Positions 6,583 through 13,686 of a DNA stretch of 22,692 bases are shown in pieces. The translations under genes and the position numbers were made by a program. Below the pieces are notes generated by a model. That model was given only the letters and a program-made list of their open reading frames with translations. It ran no database searches and was not told the origin of the DNA. The stretch comes from Caulobacteraceae bacterium. Lineage in GTDB: Bacteria; Pseudomonadota; Alphaproteobacteria; Caulobacterales; Caulobacteraceae. Each line of letters begins with the position of its first letter. Position 1 is the stretch's first letter. The DNA is taken from assembly GCA_004144935.1 (NCBI GenBank), contig SDZP01000014.1, forward strand, positions 1-22,692, given 5' to 3'.

Positions 6583-8088
6583 TCAGGTGGCGGAGGCCTT
6601 CATGTGCTTCACCAGGCCGATGGCGGCCAGGAAGTAGTGGAGCGAGGCCCAGGCGTAGAAGCAGATCGAGATGACGATCCCCTGCCGCGTCGCCAGGGCG
6701 CCGGAGTCGTGGCACAGAGTGGCCAGGTCGGCGGCCGAGCCCTTGGGCGCGACGCCGCCGGGGCAGGCCGCCGTGAAGCTGGACGCCGCCTCGCCGCCGC
6801 CGAACGAGCCGAACAGCGATTCCAGCACCCCGTGGTGGCCCGGGCTGTTGAAGTTGAACTGCGCCAGATGGTCGATGAGCCAGCCGGTGAACACCGGCCC
6901 GCCGCCCAGCGCGATCAGGTTCAGGAAGAAGAACAGCAGCGCCGTCGCCGTCGCCCGGCGGTAGGTCGGCACCGAGTTCTGAACCACCCCAAAGGTCGGG
7001 CCGAGGTAGGTGTAGTGGAAGATGCCGGGGATCAGCAGGATCAGCGCCGCCGTCTGCCAGTTGTTCTCCATATAGGCCCAGATGTAGATCGGGGTGGCGA
7101 TCAGCAGGCCGAAGGCCGGGGTCAGGGCGTACCATTTGGCGCTCTTCTTGCCGGCCCAGTCGGACAGGAAACCGCCGACCAGGGTGCCGATGCCGGCCGA
7201 GAAGCCGCCGACCAGGCCGACGATCAGCCCGACGGTGGCCAGGTCCAGGCCGAACTGGCGCACGAAGTAGGGGGGCACGAAGGCGCCGGCCCCGTAGGAG
7301 CCGAACGAGGCGATGGTGACGCCCAGCACCATGTGCACGACCGGCCATTTGGTGAACAGCACCTTGGTCACGGCCCACAGCTCGCGGAACTCGTCGCCGA
7401 AGGAGAAGGGCGGCTTCACATAGACCGGGGGGGCGACGACGCCCTCCTCGCTCAGCGGCGCCACGGGGATGTCGGAGTGGCCGCGCGGCGGCTCCTTGAC
7501 CAGCAACTTGAACAGCACCGCCAGGATCAGGCCGGGCAGGCCGACGATGATGAAGGCGATCCGCCAGCTGAACTCCTGGGCCAGCCAGCCGCCGGCGACG
7601 GCGCCGAACATGGTGCCGAGCGGAATGCCGAAGCTGTAGATCGACAGGGCCGAGGCTCGCTTCTCGGGCTCGAAATAGTCGCTGATCAGGCTGTGGGCCG
7701 GGGGCGAGCAGGCCGCCTCGCCGATGCCGACGCCGAACCGCATCAGGGCCAGCATGAGGAAGTTCTGGGCCAGGCCGCAGAGGGCGGTGAAGCCCGACCA
7801 GATGACCAGGCCGACGGTGATGATGGTGACCCGGTTCTTGCGCTCGGCCAGCCGGGCGATCGGGATGCCCAGCAGGGTGTAGAGCAGGGCGAAGTACAGC
7901 CCGCCCAGCAGGCCCAGCTGGGTGTCGGTCAGCGACAGGTCGACCTTGATGGCCTGACCGATGGTCGAGATGATCGTCCGGTCGATGAAGTTGAAGGTGT
8001 AGGCCGCCAGCAGCATGCCCAGCACCGTGGCCTTGTAGCCACCCGTGTAGATCGGCTTCTCAGGCGCGCCCGCGGTGGCGTCTGCCAT
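6583..8088 (-). CDS. MFS transporter, spinster-like
   Basis: This is a 501-residue inner-membrane permease with about 12 membrane helices. It shows MFS signatures: YTFNFIDRTIIS in helix 1, motif A-like GIPIARLAERKNR between helices 2 and 3, and the spinster-type GVGIGEAACSPPAHSLISDYF in helix 4 and onward. A long hydrophilic loop (about 205-245) separates the halves. Near the C-terminus, a non-membrane loop CPGGVAPKGS is shared with the neighbouring paralogue. The substrate cannot be read from sequence; spinster-like members are often annotated for lipids, sphingoid bases or aromatic compounds. An AAGAGGAAACACC ribosome site precedes the ATG. It is the second of two tandem paralogues. Confidence 0.9.
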   Translation of the reverse strand: MADATAGAPEKPIYTGGYKATVLGMLLAAYTFNFIDRTIISTIGQAIKVDLSLTDTQLGLLGGLYFALLYTLLGIPIARLAERKNRVTIITVGLVIWSGFTALCGLAQNFLMLALMRFGVGIGEAACSPPAHSLISDYFEPEKRASALSIYSFGIPLGTMFGAVAGGWLAQEFSWRIAFIIVGLPGLILAVLFKLLVKEPPRGHSDIPVAPLSEEGVVAPPVYVKPPFSFGDEFRELWAVTKVLFTKWPVVHMVLGVTIASFGSYGAGAFVPPYFVRQFGLDLATVGLIVGLVGGFSAGIGTLVGGFLSDWAGKKSAKWYALTPAFGLLIATPIYIWAYMENNWQTAALILLIPGIFHYTYLGPTFGVVQNSVPTYRRATATALLFFFLNLIALGGGPVFTGWLIDHLAQFNFNSPGHHGVLESLFGSFGGGEAASSFTAACPGGVAPKGSAADLATLCHDSGALATRQGIVISICFYAWASLHYFLAAIGLVKHMKASAT

Positions 8089-8170
8089 GGTGTTTCCTCT
8101 TCCCGTTGCCCGCCTGCGCGGATCGTTGTGTTGCCCCAGGCCGGCCGCGCAGGGCCAGCCGTCAAAAATA

Positions 8171-9694
8171 TCAGCTGACCATTTCTTCGCGGATGGTCTT
8201 GCGGGCCTGCCAGAACAGCAGGAAGGCGATCACCCCCAGCCCGGTCGACAGGATAAGGGCCCATTTCACACCCTGCGTCGAGGCGCCGGCGCAGGCCTGC
8301 ATCAGGTCGACAGTGGAGCCCTTCGGGGCGATGCCGCCCGGGCAGGCGGCGCCGAAGTCGCCGAGGTTGAAGGGGGCGAAGGTCATGCCGGCGATGATGT
8401 CGCTCATCAGGCCCACGGCGACCGGGCCGAGGCCGAGGCCGACCAGGTTGATGATGAACAGCAGGATGGCGGCGCAGGTGGCGCGCATGTGCGGTTCGAC
8501 GATGCTCTGGGCGGTGGCGTATACCGGCCCGTACCACAGGGTGCCGAGGATGGCCGGCACGGCCAGGATCAGGACCGCGGCGCCGGCGTCGCCGATCATG
8601 ATGCCGGTGATGTAGATCGGTATGGTGATCAGCGAGGCGACGGCCGGCACCACCACATAGGCGCGCAGGTCCTTGGCCCCCAGCTTGTCGGCGATGTAGC
8701 CGCCGAACCAGGCGCCGAACACGCCAGCGGTGCCGCCGACGGCGCTGAGCGCCAGGCCGAGGAAGCCGCGCACCCCCAGTTCGAAATCGACGTGGACGAA
8801 GGGCAGCAGGGAAATGGTCGTCGACATGATGTCCGACAGCCAGGCGGCCAGTTCGACCAGTTGCGGGCCGTGGGTGCGGAAGAAGAAGCTGGCCGTGAAC
8901 GGGGCGTGGCCATAGCCGATGAAGGCCTTGATGGCGGCGGCGAAGGCGATCAGCCAGAAGGTCTTCTTGGCCATCAGCACGGTCAGCGCCGCGCCGAAGG
9001 AGATGGCCGGCGCCGCCGCCCGGGCGGCGAGGTCGGCCTTCAGCTGCTTGCGCGGCTCGGGCAGGGTGAAGAAGGCCAGGATGGCGAACAGAACGCCGGG
9101 AGCCCCGGCCACCAGGAAGGCGGCCCGCCAGCCGTAGGCGTCGGCGATCAGCCCGCCCATGGCCAGGCCGATCAGGGTGCCGAGCGGGGTGCCGATGGAA
9201 TAGAAGGCGATGGCCGAGGCGCGCTTCTCGCGCGGGACGTAGTCGGTGATCAGCGAATGCGACGGCGGCGTGCAGCCGGCTTCCCCGATGCCGACGCCGA
9301 TGCGCAGCAGCACCATCTGCCAGAAGTTCTGGGCGAAACCGCAGAGCACGGTGAAGGCGCTCCACACCGCCACCGACCCGGCGATGATGGCCGGGCGGTT
9401 GGACTTCTCGGCGAAGCGGGCGATCGGGATGCCCAGCACCGTGTAGAAGATGGCGAAGGCGAAGCCGGTCATCATGCCCAGCTGCCAGTCGGCCAGGTGC
9501 AGGTCGCGCTTGATGTCCTCGGCCAGGATGTTGACGATCTGGCGGTCGAGGAAATTCAGCGTGTAGATGATCAGCAGCATCCACAGCGCGTAGCGACGAT
9601 AACCCTTGGTCAATGGCTGCAGCACCGTCGCGACAGGCTGTGAAACGGGAGCCGGGTTGGGCTCGATCGGCGCCGGGCCGGCGGCGTCGGTCAT
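8171..9694 (-). CDS. MFS transporter, spinster-like, paralogue of the downstream gene
   Basis: This is a 507-residue permease with about 12 membrane helices. It has the same motif order as its neighbour: YTLNFLDRQIVN, GIPIARFAEKSNR, GVGIGEAGCTPPSHSLITDYV and the late loop CPGGIAPKGS. The N-terminus has a proline/alanine-rich cytosolic stretch of about 30 residues. The start was set at the ATG at 9694 (MTDAAGP), with GAGGAT upstream. The frame stays open to 10810, but that extension is antisense to the GST and reductase genes. It is divergent from the GST gene across 99 bp. The substrate is unknown. The pair looks like an old tandem duplication. Confidence 0.9.
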   Translation of the reverse strand: MTDAAGPAPIEPNPAPVSQPVATVLQPLTKGYRRYALWMLLIIYTLNFLDRQIVNILAEDIKRDLHLADWQLGMMTGFAFAIFYTVLGIPIARFAEKSNRPAIIAGSVAVWSAFTVLCGFAQNFWQMVLLRIGVGIGEAGCTPPSHSLITDYVPREKRASAIAFYSIGTPLGTLIGLAMGGLIADAYGWRAAFLVAGAPGVLFAILAFFTLPEPRKQLKADLAARAAAPAISFGAALTVLMAKKTFWLIAFAAAIKAFIGYGHAPFTASFFFRTHGPQLVELAAWLSDIMSTTISLLPFVHVDFELGVRGFLGLALSAVGGTAGVFGAWFGGYIADKLGAKDLRAYVVVPAVASLITIPIYITGIMIGDAGAAVLILAVPAILGTLWYGPVYATAQSIVEPHMRATCAAILLFIINLVGLGLGPVAVGLMSDIIAGMTFAPFNLGDFGAACPGGIAPKGSTVDLMQACAGASTQGVKWALILSTGLGVIAFLLFWQARKTIREEMVS

Positions 9695-9793
9695 GGGCGT
9701 ATCCTCAAACGCTTGTTCTAAACTGTTGGGCGCACTAGAGCCCGGATAGGGCACGGCGCCAATACCGTTCCTTCCAAACTGGAGTCGCCGAAC

Positions 9794-10405
9794 ATGGAAC
9801 TGGTGATCGGAACCAAGCGCTGGTCGACCTGGTCGCTGCGGCCGTGGCTGGCGCTGAAGCACACCGGCGCGCCGTTTACCGAAACCCTGATCGCCCTGCG
9901 CGAGGTCGAGACCTCCACCGCCGAAATCCGCAAGCATTCGCCCTCCGGCCTGGTGCCGGCCCTGAAGGACGCCGGGGTGGTGATCGTCGATTCGCTGGCC
10001 ATCTGCGAGTACCTGGCCGAGCGCTTCCCGGGCCTGTGGCCGGCCGATCCGGTCGACCGGGCCCTGGCGCGCGCCGCCGCCAGCGAGATGCACAGCGGCT
10101 ACGGGGCCCTGCGCCGCGAATGCCCGATGGAACTGGGCCTGCGCACCGTCCAGCCGATGAGCCCGGAGGTGGAGAAGGACGTCCGCCGCATCGTCGCCCT
10201 CTGGCTGGGCCTGCTGGACCGCTCCGGCGGGCCGTTCCTGCTCGGTGGCTGGTCCATCGCCGACGCCTTCTTCACGCCGGTCGCCAGCCGGTTCGAAAGC
10301 TATGGCCTCGATCTGAAAATCTGCGGCGACGACGGCCGGGCCCAGGCCTATTCGGAGGCCCTGCTGCAGACGCCGGAATACCTGGCCTGGCTGGCCGACG
10401 CCTGA
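9794..10405 (+). CDS. Glutathione S-transferase family protein
   Basis: This 203-residue cytosolic protein has an N-terminal thioredoxin-like GST domain (1-80) and a C-terminal helical domain. The N-terminal RWSTWSLRPW contains candidate catalytic serines (Ser11 or Ser14). SGLVPAL carries the cis-Pro55, and DSLAICEYLAE (Asp66-Ser67) is the glutathione-binding turn. These enzymes conjugate or isomerise electrophiles with glutathione. The start at 9794 follows GGAG, and a GANTC site (GAGTC 9782-9786) overlaps that ribosome site. It is followed after 28 bases by a medium-chain reductase on the same strand, probably in one transcript. Confidence 0.9.
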   Translation: MELVIGTKRWSTWSLRPWLALKHTGAPFTETLIALREVETSTAEIRKHSPSGLVPALKDAGVVIVDSLAICEYLAERFPGLWPADPVDRALARAAASEMHSGYGALRRECPMELGLRTVQPMSPEVEKDVRRIVALWLGLLDRSGGPFLLGGWSIADAFFTPVASRFESYGLDLKICGDDGRAQAYSEALLQTPEYLAWLADA

Positions 10406-10433
10406 TCGCAACGACATCAAGGGAGACGAAACG

Positions 10434-11552
10434 ATGACCACCGGTCTGGAACTGCGCTCGAAGATCACCTCGGACGGCAAGCTGGAACTGTCGCTGGAAG
10501 AGGTCCAGGTCCCGGAACCGGCGGCGGGACAGGTGGTCATCCGGGTCGAGGGCTCGCCCCTCAACCCCTCCGACCTCGGCCTGCTGACCGGCCCGGCCGA
10601 TCTGTCGACCCTGGTGGCCGGCGGGACCGCCGAGCGCCCGACCCTGACCGCCAACATTCCCCCGGAGCGCCGGGCGATGGTCGCCGCGCGGCTGGATGAG
10701 TCCATGCCGGTCGGCAACGAGGGCGCCGGCACGGTGATCGCGGCCGGAGCGGGGGCGGAAGCCCTGCTCGGCAAGACGGTCGCCGCGCTGGGCGGCTCGA
10801 TGTACGCCACTCACAAGATCGCGCCCGCCGCCGCCTGCCTGCCGCTGCCCGACGGCGCCACGGCGGCCGACGGCGCCTCCTGCTTCGTCAACCCGCTGAC
10901 GGCGCTGTCTTTCCCCGAAACCATGCGGATGGAAGGCCACAAGGCGCTGGTCCACACCGCCGCCGCCTCCAACCTCGGCCAGATGCTGGTCAAGATCTGC
11001 CAGGCCGATGGTGTTCCGCTGGTCAACATCGTGCGCAGCGCCGAACAGGTAAAGATCCTCAAGGACCTGGGCGCCCAGTACGTCCTCGACAGCACCACGC
11101 CCACCTTCAAGGCCGACCTGGTCGATGCCCTGGCCGAGACTGGCGCCACCATCGGCTTCGACGCCCTTGGCGGCGGCCCGATGGCTGGCGACATCCTGGC
11201 GGCCATGGAGGTGGCGCTGAACCGCACGGCGACCACCTACAGCCGCTATGGCAGCGCCACCCACAAGCAGGTCTACATCTACGGCGGCCTCGACCTGCGT
11301 CCGACCGAGATCGGACGCAACGTCGGCCTGTCCTGGGGCACGGGCGGCTATCTGTTGACCTACTTCCTGCAGAAGGCCGGCCCAGAGGTGATGGGCCGCC
11401 TGCGGGCCCGGGTCGCCGCCGAGCTGAAGACCACCTTCGCCAGCCACTACACGGCCGAAATCTCCCTGGCCGAGGCGCTGAACCCCGACACCTTGAAGGC
11501 CTACAGCCGCAAGGCGACGGGCGAGAAGTACCTGATCAACCCGGCGAAATAG
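10434..11552 (+). CDS. Zinc-free medium-chain dehydrogenase/reductase (quinone-oxidoreductase-like)
   Basis: This is a 372-residue MDR-superfamily oxidoreductase. It has a GroES-like N-terminal domain (1-155) with SPLNPSDLGLL (41-51) and GNEGAGTV (94-101). A Rossmann NAD(P) domain follows, with HTAAASNLGQMLVKI (174-188) in place of the usual AxxGGVG turn. The cysteine/histidine ligands of zinc alcohol dehydrogenases are absent. By family it would reduce quinones or enals with NAD(P)H. The start follows AGGGAGACGAAACG. It is paired with the GST gene upstream, which fits handling of reactive carbonyls, but this is inference. Confidence 0.85.
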   Translation: MTTGLELRSKITSDGKLELSLEEVQVPEPAAGQVVIRVEGSPLNPSDLGLLTGPADLSTLVAGGTAERPTLTANIPPERRAMVAARLDESMPVGNEGAGTVIAAGAGAEALLGKTVAALGGSMYATHKIAPAAACLPLPDGATAADGASCFVNPLTALSFPETMRMEGHKALVHTAAASNLGQMLVKICQADGVPLVNIVRSAEQVKILKDLGAQYVLDSTTPTFKADLVDALAETGATIGFDALGGGPMAGDILAAMEVALNRTATTYSRYGSATHKQVYIYGGLDLRPTEIGRNVGLSWGTGGYLLTYFLQKAGPEVMGRLRARVAAELKTTFASHYTAEISLAEALNPDTLKAYSRKATGEKYLINPAK

Positions 11553-11561
11553 CCGCGGCGG

Positions 11562-11924
11562 CTAGAGAGCCGCGTCCCGGAAGCCCTGGATGGCCTTGAT
11601 GCGCTCCAGGGCCTCCGGGGCCTTCTCGTAGCGTTTGAGCAGGCGCGGGTAGGCCCTGGCCGAGCCGTCGCAGTGGCGCCGGATCGCCGCTTCGATCTCG
11701 CGCCGGCGGGCGGCGTCGTAGGGCTCCTCGCCGGCGAAGTGGATGCAGGTCTCGACGTCGTCCTGGAAGCCCTGGATGTCGACGGGCCAGACCTTCGGCA
11801 AGCCGGTCGCGGGATCGATGACCGGGCAGACCTGCATGCTGGCGTCACAGGCCGGAAGGGGCGCGTCGGCGGCGGCGTCCTGGAAGGTCAGCAGGGCGGC
11901 GGCGGCGAAAAGGGCGAGGATCAT
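11562..11924 (-). CDS. Small secreted protein with four cysteines, unknown function
   Basis: This is a 120-residue protein with an N-terminal signal peptide (MILALFAAAALLTFQ, cleavage probably near residue 20). The mature part has four cysteines (26, 33, 60, 85), consistent with two disulfides in the periplasm, and a helical, charged C-terminal half rich in Arg, Glu and Ala. I do not recognise the family. The start at 11924 has GGAG upstream. It lies 56 bp downstream of radC on the same strand and ends nine bases from the convergent reductase gene. Confidence 0.75.
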   Translation of the reverse strand: MILALFAAAALLTFQDAAADAPLPACDASMQVCPVIDPATGLPKVWPVDIQGFQDDVETCIHFAGEEPYDAARRREIEAAIRRHCDGSARAYPRLLKRYEKAPEALERIKAIQGFRDAAL

Positions 11925-11980
11925 CGGTCTGGTCTCCGGAACCGGTGCATCATCGCCTCGGCCGACACGTTTTGCGAGCG

Positions 11981-12721
11981 CTACATCAGGCCCAGCGACC
12001 GGAAGCTGGCCACGCCCTCGCGCCCGACGACCAGATGATCGTGCACCCCGATGCGCAGGGTGCGGCCCGCCTCGACGATCTGGCGGGTCATGTCGATGTC
12101 GGCGTGGCTGGGCGTCGGGTCGCCGCTCGGATGGTTGTGAACCAGGATGACGTTGCTGGCCGACAGCTCCAGCGCCCGCCGCATGACCTCGCGGGGATAG
12201 ACGGGCGCATGGTCGACGGTGCCGTGGTTCTGGATTTCGTCGGCGATCAGCTGGTTCTTCTTGTCGAGGAACAGCACCCGGAACTGCTCGCGGGGCTCAT
12301 GGGCCAGGGCCAGCTTCACGTAGGCCAGCAGGGCCGTCCAGGAGGAGATCACCGTCCGCTTGACGATCGGCTCGCGGTGCGCGCGCAGAGTGACCTCATG
12401 CAGGGCGGACAGGTCCAGCGCCACGGCCGGGCCGATGCCCTTGACCGTGCACAGCTCCTCGACCGAGGCGGCCAGCACCGCCGCCAGACTGCCGAAGCGG
12501 GCCAGCAGCGCCTTGGCGCGGGGCTTGACGTCGCCCTGCGGGACCGACCGAAAGAGGAACAACTCGAGCAGTTCGTAGTCGGGCAGGGCGCTCAAGCCCC
12601 CCTTGCGGGCCCGCTCGCGCAGGCGGTCGCGGTGGCCGGCGTTGGGGCTGGGCTCCGGCGGCCTGACCGGCTCCGGCCAGAGCAGCGTTCCCGTGGCGAT
12701 GTCGTCGAAGGACTGGCGCAT
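11981..12721 (-). CDS. radC: RadC family JAB/MPN-domain protein
   Basis: This is a 246-residue RadC protein. An N-terminal helix-hairpin-helix part contains VKGIGPAVALDL. The C-terminal JAB/MPN domain carries the metalloprotease-like zinc motif VHNHPSGDPTPSHADID and NQLIADE. The true activity of RadC is unsettled; the historic radiation-repair role was not confirmed in E. coli. I chose the ATG at 12721 rather than an in-frame TTG at 12757, because the region between holds a LexA-type box and a promoter that lead directly to this ATG. It lies 50 bp downstream of map on the same strand. Confidence 0.93.
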   Translation of the reverse strand: MRQSFDDIATGTLLWPEPVRPPEPSPNAGHRDRLRERARKGGLSALPDYELLELFLFRSVPQGDVKPRAKALLARFGSLAAVLAASVEELCTVKGIGPAVALDLSALHEVTLRAHREPIVKRTVISSWTALLAYVKLALAHEPREQFRVLFLDKKNQLIADEIQNHGTVDHAPVYPREVMRRALELSASNVILVHNHPSGDPTPSHADIDMTRQIVEAGRTLRIGVHDHLVVGREGVASFRSLGLM

Positions 12722-12728
12722 GGGGAAC

Positions 12729-12757
12729 AATGTTCCGCAATTGTTCCGACTTGGCAA
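12729..12757 (-). promoter_or_regulatory. Candidate radC promoter for a leaderless transcript
   Basis: Read on minus, a -35-like TTGCCA (12757-12752), a 17-base spacer and a -10-like AACATT (12734-12729) are followed seven bases later by the radC ATG. No Shine-Dalgarno sequence is present. The -10 is weak, so confidence is moderate. Confidence 0.4.
12732..12746. promoter_or_regulatory. LexA-type SOS box of radC
   Basis: The sequence GTTC-CGCAATT-GTTC is an exact GTTC-N7-GTTC, the LexA operator of alphaproteobacteria. It overlaps the proposed -10 and spacer of radC and lies 11 bp before the ATG, the expected place for a repressor site. An adjacent overlapping palindrome GGAACAATGTTCC covers 12724-12736. 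Confidence 0.65.
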
Positions 12758-12771
12758 GTCCCGGGTGCGTC

Positions 12772-13605
12772 CTAGTCGCCGAGGATTTCCGGCTTGAACT
12801 GGCCGGTCGGCGAGGCGGTGAAGATCTCGATCGTGCCGTCGTCCTTGACGCCGCAGCTGTGTTCACACTGCGCCGACAGCGACTTGTCGCGGGTCACCGC
12901 CGTCCAGCCGTCGCTGAGCACCTTCACCTGCGGCTTGCCCAGGTTCACCATCGGCTCGACGGTGAAGAACATGCCGGGCTTCAGCGCCGGGCCGGTGCCG
13001 GGGCGGCCGAAGTGCAGGATGTTGGGCGAGTCGTGGAAGACCCGGCCCAGGCCGTGGCCGCAGAAGTCGCGCACCACCGAGCAGCGCTGGCCCTCGACGT
13101 GCTTCTGGATGGCGTGGCCGATGTCGCCCAGGGTCGCGCCCGGCTTGATGGCCGCCAGGCCGAGTTCCAGCCCCTGATAGGTGATGTCCACCAGCCGGCG
13201 GGCTCGGGCCGGCACGGCGCCGACGCCGTACATGCGGCTGGTGTCGCCGTGCCAGCCGTCGACGATGACGGTGACGTCGATGTTGACGATATCGCCCTCG
13301 CGCAGGGCCCAGTCGCCGGGGATGCCGTGGCAGACCACATGGTTGCGCGAGATGCAGACGGTGTGGCCATAGCCCTTGTAGAACAGGCAGGCGGGCAGGG
13401 CGCCGCGCTCGAGGATGAAGTTCCGCGCCAGGTCGTCGAGGTGCGAGGTCAGCACGCCCGGCTTCACGTGCGGGATCAGCATGTCGAGGCACTCGGCGGC
13501 CAGCAGGCCGGCCTTGCGCATGCCCGCGAAGCCCTCGGCGTCGTGGATCTTGATCTCGCCGGTGCGGGTCTCGAATTCGATGTCGTCGTCGACGGAATAG
13601 GTCAT
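12772..13605 (-). CDS. map: Type I methionine aminopeptidase
   Basis: The enzyme removes the initiator methionine from new proteins in the cytosol. The 277-residue protein has all five metal ligands at family spacing: Asp110 (NIDVTV), Asp121 (HGDTS), His184 (GHGLG), Glu217 (TVEPM) and Glu248, plus the substrate His93 in VCHGIP. The segment around the last ligand reads SAQCEHSCGV, where E. coli-type enzymes have SAQFEHTI/V. Two cysteines are therefore placed close to the metal site. The length is slightly above the E. coli enzyme. The ATG at 13605 has a weak GGAC upstream. It is followed by radC. Confidence 0.95.
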   Translation of the reverse strand: MTYSVDDDIEFETRTGEIKIHDAEGFAGMRKAGLLAAECLDMLIPHVKPGVLTSHLDDLARNFILERGALPACLFYKGYGHTVCISRNHVVCHGIPGDWALREGDIVNIDVTVIVDGWHGDTSRMYGVGAVPARARRLVDITYQGLELGLAAIKPGATLGDIGHAIQKHVEGQRCSVVRDFCGHGLGRVFHDSPNILHFGRPGTGPALKPGMFFTVEPMVNLGKPQVKVLSDGWTAVTRDKSLSAQCEHSCGVKDDGTIEIFTASPTGQFKPEILGD

Positions 13606-13686
13606 TTGGGCGTCCGGGCCGCGGCGGGGCGCGGCATGTCTGGTCTGGGGCTTTCAGGCCCTATGTCGCAATCCTAGCACGGAACT

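Noticed and set aside
6535..9643. Long plus-strand ORFs of 547 and 522 codons opposite the MFS genes
   Set aside because: They are antisense shadows in GC-rich DNA, rich in Gly, Gln, Asp and Ala with no recognisable fold, while the minus strand encodes clear MFS proteins.
9695..10810. N-terminal extension of the upstream MFS protein to 879 residues
   Set aside because: The extension is antisense to the GST and reductase genes; the ATG at 9694 has a ribosome site and a normal MFS length follows.
10272..11447. 391-codon minus-strand ORF opposite the reductase gene
   Set aside because: Low-complexity Gly/Ala/Arg/Gln composition and no motif; the plus strand has a ribosome site and a complete MDR protein.
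12722..12757. Upstream in-frame TTG start for radC
   Set aside because: It would place the LexA box and -35/-10 elements inside the gene; no ribosome site is present.
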